Assembly (NCBI GenBank): GCA_028291305.1
Contig: JAQGII010000292.1
Span: forward strand, 1 to 8,129
Direction of reading: 5' to 3'
Source: Caulobacteraceae bacterium
GTDB lineage: Bacteria > Pseudomonadota > Alphaproteobacteria > Caulobacterales > Caulobacteraceae
Length of the DNA: 8,129 nt
Shown one piece after another: positions 1 through 6,418 of this stretch (its first letter is position 1; each line of letters opens with the position of its first letter). The position numbers and the translations under genes were made by a program. The notes beneath the pieces were generated by a model. That model had not been told where the DNA came from. It saw only the letters and a list, made by a program, of their open reading frames with translations, and did no database searches.

Positions 1-972
1 GGGGTGATCGGCCACTCCCAGGCGGCCCAGCAGCTGCGCACCCTGATCGCCAAGGTGGCCCCGGCGAACAGCCGGGTGCTGATCTCGGGCCCGCCGGGCT
101 CGGGCAAGGAGCTGGTCGCCCGCATGATCCACACGGGCAGCCAGCGCATCCAGAACGAGTTCGTGGCTATCGCCGCCGCCGGCATGACGCCCGAACGGGT
201 CGACCTGGAGCTGTTCGGCGAGGAAGGCGAGGGCGGCCAGCCGCAGAAGATCGGCGTGTTCGAACGCGCCCACGGCGGCACCCTCTATCTCGACGAAGTC
301 TGCGACATGCCGCTGGAAACCCAGGCGCGCATCCTGCGGGTGCTGATCGAACAGCGCTTCCGCCGCGTCGGCGGCGGCACCGACGTCCAGGTGGACGTGC
401 GCGTGGTGTCGTCCACCTCGCGCGACCTGCGCGAGGAGATCGCCGCCGGCCGCTTCCGCGAGGACCTCTATCACCGCCTCAGCGTGGTGCCGATCCGCGT
501 GCCGGGGCTGGCCGAACGGCGCGAGGACATCGCCGAGCTGGTGGAATATTTCGTCGACCGCATCGCCACGGCCCAGGGCCTGTCCCGGCGTATCCTGGGC
601 GAGGACGCCATCGCCACCCTGCAGGTCCACGCCTGGCCCGGCAACGTGCGCCAACTGCGCAACAACGTCGAGCGCCTGCTGATCCTGGCCACGGGGGATC
701 CCAGCGAGTTGATCAGCGCCGAGATGCTGCCCGCCGAGGTGGCCGCCGCCGGCTCGGCAGGCGCGGTGGGTCCGGAACGGATCATCGCCCTGCCGCTGCG
801 CGACGCGCGCGAGGTGTTCGAGCGCGAATACCTCAACGCCCAGATCATGCGCTTCGGCGGCAACATCTCGCGCACCGCCGCCTTCATCGGCATGGAGCGC
901 TCGGCCCTGCACCGCAAGCTGAAGTCCCTGGGGGTCGGCGCCCTGCGCGCCGAAGAGGGCGAGGAGGACTGA
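1..972 (+). CDS. ntrX: NtrX-type response regulator, C-terminal part (AAA+ and Fis-type HTH domains); 5' end outside window
   Basis: The open frame enters from the left edge and ends at TGA 970-972, so the receiver domain of this NtrC-family regulator is not visible. Counting from the GTG at 4 (an internal Val, not a start), the AAA+ domain shows Walker A GPPGSGKE at residues 29-36, Walker B GGTLYLDE at 91-98, an arginine-finger region RFREDLYHRL from 150, and the sensor II motif WPGNVR from 211. A Fis-like helix-turn-helix lies at about 276-311, ending SALHRKLKSLGV. The segment after ELFG (69-72), where sigma-54 activators carry GAFTGA, reads EEGEGGQPQKIG, so the contact loop is absent. In alphaproteobacteria NtrX pairs with the membrane kinase NtrY in nitrogen, redox and cell-cycle control; ntrY would be expected just upstream. 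Its stop overlaps the next start (TGATG), which suggests translational coupling. Family assignment is strong; NtrX rather than NtrC rests on the missing loop and the neighbours. Confidence 0.9.
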   Translation, partial: GVIGHSQAAQQLRTLIAKVAPANSRVLISGPPGSGKELVARMIHTGSQRIQNEFVAIAAAGMTPERVDLELFGEEGEGGQPQKIGVFERAHGGTLYLDEVCDMPLETQARILRVLIEQRFRRVGGGTDVQVDVRVVSSTSRDLREEIAAGRFREDLYHRLSVVPIRVPGLAERREDIAELVEYFVDRIATAQGLSRRILGEDAIATLQVHAWPGNVRQLRNNVERLLILATGDPSELISAEMLPAEVAAAGSAGAVGPERIIALPLRDAREVFEREYLNAQIMRFGGNISRTAAFIGMERSALHRKLKSLGVGALRAEEGEED

Positions 973-1835
973 TGTCGCGTCTGGCTTATGTAAACGGACG
1001 CTTCCTGCGCCAGGCCGAGGCCGGCGTCTCCATCGAGGACCGCGGCTACCAGCTCGGCGACGGCGTCTACGAGGTCTGGGCGGTGATGGACGGCAAGCTG
1101 GCCGACGCCGAAGGCCATTTCGCCCGGCTGGAGCGCAGCCTCGGGGAGATCAGCATCCCCATGCCCATGAGCCGCGCGGCCCTGACGGTCGCCCTGCGCG
1201 AGACCGTCCGGCGCAACAGGGTGCGCTACGGTATCGTCTATCTGCAGGTCACCCGCGGCGTCGCCCGGCGCGACCACGCGTTTCCCGGCGTTGCGGTGGC
1301 CCCGACCGTGGTCATCACCGCCCGCTCCGGCGACGCGGCGGCGGCCGAGGCCAGGGCGGCCGTGGGCGTCAGCGTCATCACCCGGCCGGACGATCGCTGG
1401 GCCCGCTGCGACATCAAGACCGTCAACCTGCTGCCCAACGTCCTGGCCAAGCAGGCGGCCAAGGGCGAGGGCGCGTTCGAGGCCTGGCTGGTCGACAAGG
1501 ACGGCCTGGTCACCGAAGGCGCCTCCAGCAACGCCTGGATCGTCGACGCCAACGGCGTGCTGCGCACCCGCGACACCGGGGCCAACATCCTGCGCGGCGT
1601 CACCCGGTTGAGCCTGATCGATGTGGCCCGCGAGGCCGGCTACACGGTCGAGGAGCGCCCGTTCACCGTGGCCGAGGCCAAGGCGGCGCGCGAGGCCTTC
1701 CTCACCGGCGCCGGGGCCCTGGTCATGCCGATTGTGCGTATCGACGACAGCCCAGTAGCCAATGGCCATCCGGGGGAGGTGGCCACGGCGCTGCGGAGCG
1801 CCTATATCCGGCGCGCAGTCGAAAGCGCCATTTAG
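972..1835 (+). CDS. dat: D-amino-acid aminotransferase (PLP fold-type IV)
   Basis: This 287-residue protein is the usual length for class IV aminotransferases, which interconvert D-alanine and other D-amino acids with 2-oxo acids using pyridoxal phosphate in the cytoplasm. Visible landmarks are RGYQLGDGVYEV at about 24-35, with Tyr33 matching the active-site Tyr of Bacillus D-amino-acid aminotransferase; R100-D-H102 matching the Arg-x-His carboxylate trap typical of the D-specific enzyme; DIKTVNLLPN with the likely Schiff-base Lys149; and TEGASSNAW at 181-189, where Glu182 should contact the PLP ring nitrogen. The Arg-x-His pair favours a D-amino-acid enzyme over a branched-chain aminotransferase or aminodeoxychorismate lyase, its closest alternatives. 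The ATG at 972 overlaps the ntrX stop by one base, and GAGGAGGA just upstream inside ntrX gives a strong ribosome binding site. It is probably translated from the ntr transcript. D-alanine and D-glutamate supply for peptidoglycan is a plausible but unproven role. Confidence 0.88.
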   Translation: MSRLAYVNGRFLRQAEAGVSIEDRGYQLGDGVYEVWAVMDGKLADAEGHFARLERSLGEISIPMPMSRAALTVALRETVRRNRVRYGIVYLQVTRGVARRDHAFPGVAVAPTVVITARSGDAAAAEARAAVGVSVITRPDDRWARCDIKTVNLLPNVLAKQAAKGEGAFEAWLVDKDGLVTEGASSNAWIVDANGVLRTRDTGANILRGVTRLSLIDVAREAGYTVEERPFTVAEAKAAREAFLTGAGALVMPIVRIDDSPVANGHPGEVATALRSAYIRRAVESAI

Positions 1836-1877
1836 AACTGGCCTAGCGGCGGCACTGGCGCGCCCGGAAATGGTCTT

Positions 1878-1895
1878 GTTTGCACTGCAACAAAC
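1878..1895. repeat. Palindrome upstream of hfq (possible operator)
   Basis: TTGCA-C-TGCAA at 1880-1890 is a perfect 5+1+5 palindrome. GTTTG (1878-1882) and CAAAC (1891-1895) form a second, overlapping inverted repeat. The site lies in the dat-hfq gap, about 25-40 bp upstream of the candidate -10 element, a normal place for an activator or repressor site. No regulator can be named from the sequence. Short palindromes also occur by chance. Confidence 0.35.
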
Positions 1896-1897
1896 GG

Positions 1898-1927
1898 TTG
1901 CGGCGAGGCCAGGGGCGTGGCTACAGT
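1898..1927 (+). promoter_or_regulatory. Candidate housekeeping sigma promoter for hfq
   Basis: TTGCGGC (1898-1904) resembles the Caulobacter sigma-73 -35 consensus TTGACGS. GCTACAGT (1920-1927) resembles its -10 consensus GCTANAWC. The spacer is 15 nt, one above the usual 10-14. This placement predicts transcription starting around 1932-1936, giving a short hfq leader that begins with the hairpin at 1941-1957. It is the best match by eye in the 144-bp gap. A dedicated promoter would let hfq-hflX be expressed independently of the ntr genes. Confidence 0.4.
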
Positions 1928-1940
1928 TTCCTGTGTGTGT

Positions 1941-1957
1941 GGAAGCGCTTGGCTTCC
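1941..1957 (+). promoter_or_regulatory. Stem-loop in the hfq leader
   Basis: GGAAGC (1941-1946) and GCTTCC (1952-1957) form a perfect 6-bp stem with loop GCTTG; the core AAGCGCTT (1943-1950) is itself an 8-bp palindrome. It lies just downstream of the candidate promoter and 7 nt before the ribosome binding site. It could be a leader structure or a protein site. Hfq autoregulates its own translation in some bacteria, but nothing here proves that. Confidence 0.4.
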
Positions 1958-1964
1958 GAACTTC

Positions 1965-1970
1965 AAGAGG
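1965..1970 (+). promoter_or_regulatory. Ribosome binding site of hfq
   Basis: AAGAGG lies 9 nt before ATG 1980. It fixes that ATG as the start rather than the upstream in-frame GTG at 1917, whose reading would add 21 residues with no resemblance to Hfq. Confidence 0.7.
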
Positions 1971-1979
1971 GCTCGACGC

Positions 1980-2228
1980 ATGTCGAACGAAAAGAAACAA
2001 AACCTCCAAGACACGTTCCTGAACAGTGTCCGTAAATCCAGAACTCCCCTGACCATCTTCCTGGTCAACGGCGTGAAGCTCCAGGGCGTGGTGAGCTGGT
2101 TCGATAATTTCTGCGTACTGTTGCGCCGCGACGGCCAATCACAGCTTGTCTACAAGCATGCGATCTCCACGATCATGCCGTCGCAACCCGTGCAGCTCTA
2201 TGAGCCCTCTGCGGATGAGGACGATTGA
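1980..2228 (+). CDS. hfq: RNA chaperone Hfq
   Basis: This 82-residue Sm-like protein forms a homohexameric ring that pairs small regulatory RNAs with their mRNA targets in the cytoplasm. The Sm1 region runs from about 24 to 50 ([20 protein letters not shown]) and the Sm2 signature YKHAIST is at 58-64. Expected RNA-binding residues are present: Gln10 and Asp11 near the N-terminus, Phe44, and Tyr58-Lys59-His60 on the proximal face. The C-terminus is short and acidic (EPSADEDD), as in alphaproteobacteria, compared with the long tail of E. coli Hfq. The ATG at 1980 is supported by AAGAGG 9 nt upstream and by the family N-terminus. It probably has its own promoter in the preceding gap and is followed directly by hflX, the same order as in many proteobacteria. 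The stop TGA at 2226-2228 overlaps the hflX start. Confidence 0.97.
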   Translation: MSNEKKQNLQDTFLNSVRKSRTPLTIFLVNGVKLQGVVSWFDNFCVLLRRDGQSQLVYKHAISTIMPSQPVQLYEPSADEDD

Positions 2229-3589
2229 GTTCTTCAGATTTAACTGACGGTCCCGGGAACAACGGGGGCGGGCGCTCCGTCGACTGGACGCCTGTCCCCC
2301 AGACCGCCCTGGTGATCCACCCCGTTCGCCCCGGCGCGGGCCCGCTGCGCACGCCGGAGGCGCGTCTCGAGGAGGCTGTGGGCCTGGCCGAGGCGCTGGA
2401 CCTGGAGGTGCGCGAGGCGCGCGTGGCTCCTCTGCGCGCCGCCACGCCCTCGACCCTGTTCGGCAAGGGCAAGGTGGCCGAGCTGGGAGAGCGGTGCGAG
2501 GCGCTGGAGGTCAATGTGGCGGTGGTCGACGACGCCCTGACGCCGGTGCAGCAGCGCAACCTGGAAAAGGCCTGGCAGGTGAAGGTGCTGGACCGCACCG
2601 GTATGATCCTGGAGATTTTCGCCCGTCGCGCCCGCACGCGCGAGGGCCGCCTGCAGGTGGAGCTGGCGCGGCTGGCCTACGAGCGCTCGCGCCTGGTGCG
2701 CACCTGGACCCACCTGGAGCGCCAGCGCGGCGGCTTCGGCGTGATGGGCGGCCCCGGCGAAACCCAGATCGAAACCGACCGGCGGCTGCTGGCGGACAAG
2801 ATCGGCCGCCTCAAGAAGGAGCTGGACGAGGTGCGCCGCACGCGCACCCTGCAGCGCGACGCCCGCAAGCGCGCGCCGTTCCCGACCATCGCCCTGGTGG
2901 GCTACACCAACGCCGGCAAATCGACCCTGTTCAACCGCCTGACGCAGGCGCAGGTCGAGGCGCGCGACATGCTGTTCGCCACCCTGGACCCCACCCTGCG
3001 CACCGTGGCGCTGCCCGGCGGGCGGCCGGCCATCCTGTCGGACACCGTGGGCTTCATCTCCGACCTGCCGCACGAGCTGGTGGACGCCTTCCGCGCCACC
3101 CTGGAAGAGGTGCAGGAGGCCGACGTGGTCCTGCACGTGCGCGACATCTCCAGCGAGGAGACCGAGGCCCAGGCCGAGGACGTGCGCAAGGTGCTCAAGC
3201 AGCTGGACGCCGGCCAGGACGGCCAGACCCTGATCGAGGTCTGGAACAAGATCGACCGCCTGCCGCAGGACGACCGCGACTCCCTGTTCGCCAAGAGCCG
3301 GCGGTCGCTGGAGTTCGGCGACCATCCCGCCGTGGCGCTGTCGGCGGTGACGGGCGAGGGGTGCGACGCCCTGCTGGAGCTGCTGGCCCACCTGGTGGAC
3401 GACGAGGCGCCGATCGCCGCCGACCTGGGCCCGGGCGACGGCGAGGCCCTGGCCTGGCTCTACCGCAACGGCCGCGTCACCAGCCGCGAAGACCGGCCCG
3501 ACGGCGGCCTGCATCTGGAAGTGAAGCTCGACGCCCAGGCGCTGGGGCGGTTCGAACGGCTCTATCCGGGGGCCTTGACGGCCCACTGA
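2225..3589 (+). CDS. hflX: Ribosome-associated GTPase HflX
   Basis: HflX is a GTPase of the Obg/HflX group that binds the 50S subunit and, in E. coli, splits stalled or stressed ribosomes. The 454-residue frame has the HflX N-terminal domain (about 27-115), a basic helical linker, the family motif [13 protein letters not shown] from 175, and a complete G domain. The G-domain motifs are G1 GYTNAGKST at 226-234, G3 DTVGF at 273-277, G4 NKID at 341-344, and G5 SAVTGEG from 373. A small C-terminal domain follows. The predicted start is TTG at 2225, sharing bases with the hfq stop. GAGGA at 2217-2221 lies just before it, although the spacing of 3 nt is short. The first codons are AT-rich compared with the rest, as is common after real starts. 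The next in-frame candidate, GTG 2312, would remove 29 poorly conserved residues, so the start is less certain than the product. Overlap with hfq suggests translational coupling. Confidence 0.95.
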   Translation: MSSSDLTDGPGNNGGGRSVDWTPVPQTALVIHPVRPGAGPLRTPEARLEEAVGLAEALDLEVREARVAPLRAATPSTLFGKGKVAELGERCEALEVNVAVVDDALTPVQQRNLEKAWQVKVLDRTGMILEIFARRARTREGRLQVELARLAYERSRLVRTWTHLERQRGGFGVMGGPGETQIETDRRLLADKIGRLKKELDEVRRTRTLQRDARKRAPFPTIALVGYTNAGKSTLFNRLTQAQVEARDMLFATLDPTLRTVALPGGRPAILSDTVGFISDLPHELVDAFRATLEEVQEADVVLHVRDISSEETEAQAEDVRKVLKQLDAGQDGQTLIEVWNKIDRLPQDDRDSLFAKSRRSLEFGDHPAVALSAVTGEGCDALLELLAHLVDDEAPIAADLGPGDGEALAWLYRNGRVTSREDRPDGGLHLEVKLDAQALGRFERLYPGALTAH

Positions 3590-3642
3590 CCACAACCGTC
3601 ATCTTCGGACTTGCTCTGAGTATCCAAGACCCAGGGTGACGA

Positions 3643-4461
3643 CTATAGCGCCTTGCGCTCCAACGCCTTGGCCTCGTCCCACAGGGCGTCCATCTCCGCG
3701 AGATCGGACTGCTCCGGGCTCGAGCCCTGCTCGGCCAGCGCCTTCTCGATGTGGCCGAAGCGGCGGGCGAACTTGGCGTTGGCGGCGCGCAGGGAGTCCT
3801 CGGGGTCGACGTCCAGCTTGCGCGCCAGGTTGGCGCAGACGAACAGCAGGTCGCCCAGCTCGGCGCGGGCCTTGGGCAGGTCGCCGGCGTCGATCTCCAC
3901 CTGCAGCTCTTCCAGCTCCTCGCGCAGCTTGGCCAGGACCTCGTCGGTGCTGGGCCAGTCGAACCCGACCCGCGCCGCGCGCCTGGTCAGCTTCACCGCC
4001 CGCGTCAGGCCGGGCAGGCTGGCGGGCACGTCGTCCAGCAGGCTGGCGACCCGGTTCTTGGCGGCGCGCTCCTGCGCCTTGAGGGTTTCCCAGGCCGCGG
4101 TCTGCTCCACCACATCGGCGTAGCTGGTGGTGGCGAACACGTGCGGATGGCGGCGGATCATCTTATCGGCGATGGCCGCGGCCACGTCGTCGAAGGCGAA
4201 GGCGCCCTGTTCCTCGGCCATCCTCGAATGGAACACCACCTGCAGCAGCAGGTCGCCCAGCTCCTCCTTCAGGTCGCCCAGGTCGTTCCGCTCGATGGCG
4301 TCGGCCACCTCGTAGGCTTCCTCGACGGTATAGGGGGCGATGGTGGCGAAGGTCTGCTCCAGGTCCCAGGGACAGCCGCCGTCCGGGTCGCGCAGCCGGG
4401 CCATGATCTCCAGCAGGCGGTCCAGGGGCGGCAGCTGCGGGGCGGGCGGCTCGAAGGGCAT
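3643..4461 (-). CDS. mazG: Nucleoside triphosphate pyrophosphohydrolase MazG
   Basis: MazG hydrolyses NTPs and dNTPs to the monophosphate and pyrophosphate, cleaning non-canonical nucleotides from the pool; in E. coli it also affects ppGpp levels. The 272-residue protein has the two tandem MazG domains of the long form (E. coli MazG is 263). The N-terminal domain carries GGCPWD at 28-33, the metal-binding EExxE at 47-51, and ExxD at 67-70 (KEELGDLL). The C-terminal domain repeats the pattern as LREELEEL followed by ARAELGDLL. The ATG at 4461-4459 has AAAGGA 6 nt upstream (plus-strand 4468-4473), a good ribosome binding site. It lies 24 bp downstream of the transporter gene on the same strand and is probably cotranscribed with it. 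It converges on hflX, with a 53-bp gap (3590-3642) in which I see no terminator hairpin. Confidence 0.94.
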   Translation of the reverse strand: MPFEPPAPQLPPLDRLLEIMARLRDPDGGCPWDLEQTFATIAPYTVEEAYEVADAIERNDLGDLKEELGDLLLQVVFHSRMAEEQGAFAFDDVAAAIADKMIRRHPHVFATTSYADVVEQTAAWETLKAQERAAKNRVASLLDDVPASLPGLTRAVKLTRRAARVGFDWPSTDEVLAKLREELEELQVEIDAGDLPKARAELGDLLFVCANLARKLDVDPEDSLRAANAKFARRFGHIEKALAEQGSSPEQSDLAEMDALWDEAKALERKAL

Positions 4462-4485
4462 GCCAAATCCTTTGGAGGACGAGAC

Positions 4486-5847
4486 CTAGCCGGCGGGTTG
4501 GCGCTCCAACGCCTCGCGGATCTCGTCGTGACGCTGTCGGGTCAGGGGATAACGGATCAGGACCACGGCGGCGAGGATAAACAGCACCCCCGGCAGCCCC
4601 AGGAACAGGGCGTGCAGGCCCATGGTCGCGACGGGGCCGTTGTGGTCGCTGGTGGCGTCGAAACCCACCCGGTCCAGGCCGACGAAGGTCACGCCCACGG
4701 CCAGGGCGCTGCCGATCTTCGAGGTGCCGGTGAGGACGGCGTAGAGCAGGCCGGTGCGGTCCACGCCGCTCTTCAGCTTCTCCTCGTCTCCCGCGTCGGC
4801 CATCAGCGAGCGCACCAACTGGTTGGACGCGGCATAGGGCAGGCCGCTGATCACCGAGGCGATGCACCCCCAGAGCAGGTTGTTGTTGGGGATCACATAG
4901 AGCACCAGCAGGCCGGCGATGCTGGAGACGCAGGCCGCCGCCAGGGCGGTGTGCTTGTTGGTCTTGCGCGCCAGCCAGGTCCACAGCGGGCCGCCGAGCA
5001 GGCCGCCCAGGAAATACAGCAGCAGGCCGACGTTGGCGAAACCGCTCGAGAAGCCCTTGGCCTTGGTGAAGAAGAACAGGAACAGGGCGCCGTCCATGCC
5101 GAACGCCAGGCCGATCAGCAGGTCCGCGATCAGGATGCGTCGCACGGCGTTGGACCGCATCAGCTTGGGCCAGTCGGACATCCGCGCCAGCGGCGCCGAG
5201 GGGCTGGGCGCCGGCTCCTTGACGAACAGCACCGCCAGGGCCGCGGACAGCGGCAGCATGACGATCAGGTACAGGCCCATCGACCGCACGCCCGTGGTCG
5301 GCCCAGGGTCCACCGAATTGGCGGCGATCGGCAGGGTCAGGATCAGCAGCAGCCCGACCAGGTTGAAGGCCTGCCACCAGCCGTAGATGCGCGACCGTTC
5401 GTTGTAGAGCGGGCTGAGCAGCGAGCCCCAGGAGGTCTGCGCAAGGACGCAGATCGACCAGCCGCCGTAGGCCAGGGCCAGTCCCAGGATCAGATAGTTC
5501 GAGCTGACTCCGGGCTTGGCGAAGAACAGCAGGGCGCTGGCCAGCATCAGCAGCGGCGTGCCCGCCGCCAGCCACGGCTTGAAGCGGCCGATCGGCGTGC
5601 GGGTGCGGTCCATCAGCACGCCCAGCAGCGGGTCCAGGCCGATATCCAGCAGCCGCACGGTCATGAAGGCGAGGCCGACGGCGCTGAGGTCCAGGCCGAG
5701 CTGGGCGGAATAGAAGCTGGGCAGATAGACCGTCAGCGGCAGGCCGATGGCGGCGAGCCCCAGACTCGGCGCTGCGAACAGCGCCAGGTTGCGGCGGGTC
5801 AGCCGACCTTGCCTCATGCGCGGTGGAGCCGTGTCGGGTTGAGCCAC
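4486..5847 (-). CDS. MFS transporter, GPH family (sugar/glycoside:cation symporter-like)
   Basis: This 453-residue inner-membrane protein is dominated by hydrophobic segments consistent with 12 transmembrane helices in two halves. The signature RLLDIGLDPLLGVLMDRT at about 65-82, followed by TPIGRFKPWL, matches the glycoside-pentoside-hexuronide (MelB-like) family. Asp68, Asp72 and Asp80 lie where MelB uses aspartates for cation binding. Family members import sugars, glycosides or related organic acids with Na+ or H+; the substrate cannot be read from the sequence. The GTG start at 5847-5845 has AAGG about 7 nt upstream. An alternative ATG at 5817-5815 would shorten the protein by 10 residues and has no clear ribosome binding site. 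No catabolic genes adjoin it, so the partner pathway is unknown. It lies 24 bp upstream of mazG and is probably cotranscribed with it. Confidence 0.88.
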   Translation of the reverse strand: MAQPDTAPPRMRQGRLTRRNLALFAAPSLGLAAIGLPLTVYLPSFYSAQLGLDLSAVGLAFMTVRLLDIGLDPLLGVLMDRTRTPIGRFKPWLAAGTPLLMLASALLFFAKPGVSSNYLILGLALAYGGWSICVLAQTSWGSLLSPLYNERSRIYGWWQAFNLVGLLLILTLPIAANSVDPGPTTGVRSMGLYLIVMLPLSAALAVLFVKEPAPSPSAPLARMSDWPKLMRSNAVRRILIADLLIGLAFGMDGALFLFFFTKAKGFSSGFANVGLLLYFLGGLLGGPLWTWLARKTNKHTALAAACVSSIAGLLVLYVIPNNNLLWGCIASVISGLPYAASNQLVRSLMADAGDEEKLKSGVDRTGLLYAVLTGTSKIGSALAVGVTFVGLDRVGFDATSDHNGPVATMGLHALFLGLPGVLFILAAVVLIRYPLTRQRHDEIREALERQPAG

Positions 5848-5924
5848 CGACTACCTTGGACGTCAGCCATGTAAGGCGAGTAGCGTCTGCACCGATCCAG
5901 CGCAACGGTATTTCCCGCCCAGCG

Positions 5925-5955
5925 ACTGTAGCATCGCGTGTCCCTGGCGCGTCCT
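5925..5955 (-). promoter_or_regulatory. Weak candidate promoter for the transporter-mazG transcript
   Basis: Reading the minus strand, GCTACAGT (plus 5932-5925) is the same -10-like octamer seen upstream of hfq. AGGACGC (plus 5955-5949) matches five of seven positions of the TTGACGS -35 element. The 16-nt spacer is longer than the usual 10-14, so the call is tentative. It lies about 80 bp upstream of the GTG start. Confidence 0.25.
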
Positions 5956-5978
5956 TTGGGGACGGGTTCAGCCCAAGG
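5954..5978 (+). promoter_or_regulatory. Hairpin overlapping the DUF1428 ribosome binding site
   Basis: CTTTGGG (5954-5960) can pair with CCCAAGG (5972-5978) in the mRNA as a 7-bp stem with one G-U pair and an 11-nt loop (5961-5971). The right arm contains most of the Shine-Dalgarno sequence AAGGAG (5975-5980). If the stem forms, the ribosome binding site is partly hidden. Whether the transcript starts far enough upstream to include the left arm is not known. Confidence 0.4.
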
Positions 5979-5980
5979 AG
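5975..5980 (+). promoter_or_regulatory. Ribosome binding site of the DUF1428 gene
   Basis: AAGGAG lies 7 nt before ATG 5988, an ideal Shine-Dalgarno sequence. It fixes this ATG as the start, although the frame is open further upstream. Confidence 0.8.
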
Positions 5981-5987
5981 TGACGTG

Positions 5988-6341
5988 ATGAGCTATGTCG
6001 ATGGTTTCGTGCTCGCCGTGCGCAAGGACAAGCTGCCGGCCTATGAGGCGCTGGCCCGGATCGCCGGCGCGGTCTGGAAGGAATATGGCGCGCTGTCGTA
6101 CGTCGAGTGCATCGGCGACGACGTGCCTTACGGCGAGTTGACGTCGTTTCCGCGCGCCGTGCAGGCCACGCCGGACGAGGTCGTGGTGTTTTCCTGGATC
6201 GTCTACGAATCCCGCGAGCGCCGCGACGAGATCATGGCCAAGGTCATGGCCGACCCGCGGGTGAAGGACCACATGAGCGACATGCCCTTCGACGGCAAGC
6301 GGATGATCTTCGGCGGGTTCAAGCCTTTCCTGGAGCTCTGA
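5988..6341 (+). CDS. DUF1428 / YbaA-like protein, function unknown
   Basis: This 117-residue protein has the same length as E. coli YbaA and keeps the family landmarks: the N-terminal YVDGFV, ALSYVECIGDDVPYG, VVFSWIVYESRERRDE, and the C-terminal MPFDGKRMIFGGF. The DUF1428 family adopts a dimeric alpha/beta-barrel fold of the ferredoxin-like type; its biochemical role is not established. There is no signal peptide or membrane segment, so it should be cytoplasmic. The start is decided by AAGGAG 7 nt upstream and by agreement with the family N-terminus. It stands alone: divergent from the transporter, convergent with the LysR gene. Codon choice is like the left-hand genes (nine of ten Asp codons are GAC). 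A hairpin over its ribosome binding site suggests translational control, and a UUCG hairpin follows about 60 nt after its stop. Confidence 0.88.
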   Translation: MSYVDGFVLAVRKDKLPAYEALARIAGAVWKEYGALSYVECIGDDVPYGELTSFPRAVQATPDEVVVFSWIVYESRERRDEIMAKVMADPRVKDHMSDMPFDGKRMIFGGFKPFLEL

Positions 6342-6401
6342 CTCACACCGTCCAAGGTCGGTTTGCGCGCGAATTTGGCCTTGTAGATTGGTCATCTCTT
6401 C

Positions 6402-6417
6402 CGGTGCTTCGGCGCCG
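6402..6417 (+). terminator. UUCG-capped hairpin after the DUF1428 gene (possible terminator)
   Basis: CGGTGC (6402-6407) and GCGCCG (6412-6417) make a 6-bp stem with one G-U pair closing a TTCG loop, the extra-stable C(UUCG)G tetraloop. It lies 60 nt past the DUF1428 stop and two bases before the lysR stop codon on the other strand, a natural place for a terminator. Only two Ts follow, so it lacks a proper U tract. It may instead be a 3'-end stabiliser or assist Rho-dependent termination. Confidence 0.4.
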
Positions 6418-6418
6418 T

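Noticed and set aside
1857..1864. GGCGCGCC palindrome after dat
   Set aside because: A short GC palindrome is expected by chance in DNA this GC-rich and has no T tract to make a terminator.
1917..1979. Upstream extension of hfq from GTG 1917
   Set aside because: The extra 21 residues do not look like Hfq, and a good ribosome binding site precedes ATG 1980.
471..2138. 555-codon open frame on the minus strand across ntrX, dat and hfq
   Set aside because: It runs antisense through three conserved genes and their gap, with no family resemblance.
2240..3595. 451-codon open frame antisense to hflX
   Set aside because: It mirrors the hflX reading frame, has His/Gln/Leu-rich composition typical of shadow frames, and no domain or ribosome binding site supports it.
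3590..3642. Terminator between hflX and mazG
   Set aside because: The 53-bp convergent gap has no convincing stem-loop or U tract on either strand.
3751..5874. Very long open frame (707 codons) on the plus strand across mazG and the transporter
   Set aside because: It is antisense to two well-recognised genes, its translation is a low-complexity mix rich in Gln, Gly, Ala, His and Arg, and it has no recognisable domain. Such frames arise from the third-position GC bias of the real genes.
4163..5905. 580-codon minus-strand frame overlapping the transporter and mazG
   Set aside because: It is a shifted frame of the real transporter and mazG genes on the same strand; the Arg/Pro/Ala-rich product has no membrane segments or motifs.
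5823..5987. Upstream extension of the DUF1428 frame
   Set aside because: The family N-terminus and an ideal Shine-Dalgarno place the start at 5988; the upstream part overlaps the divergent transporter's 5' region.
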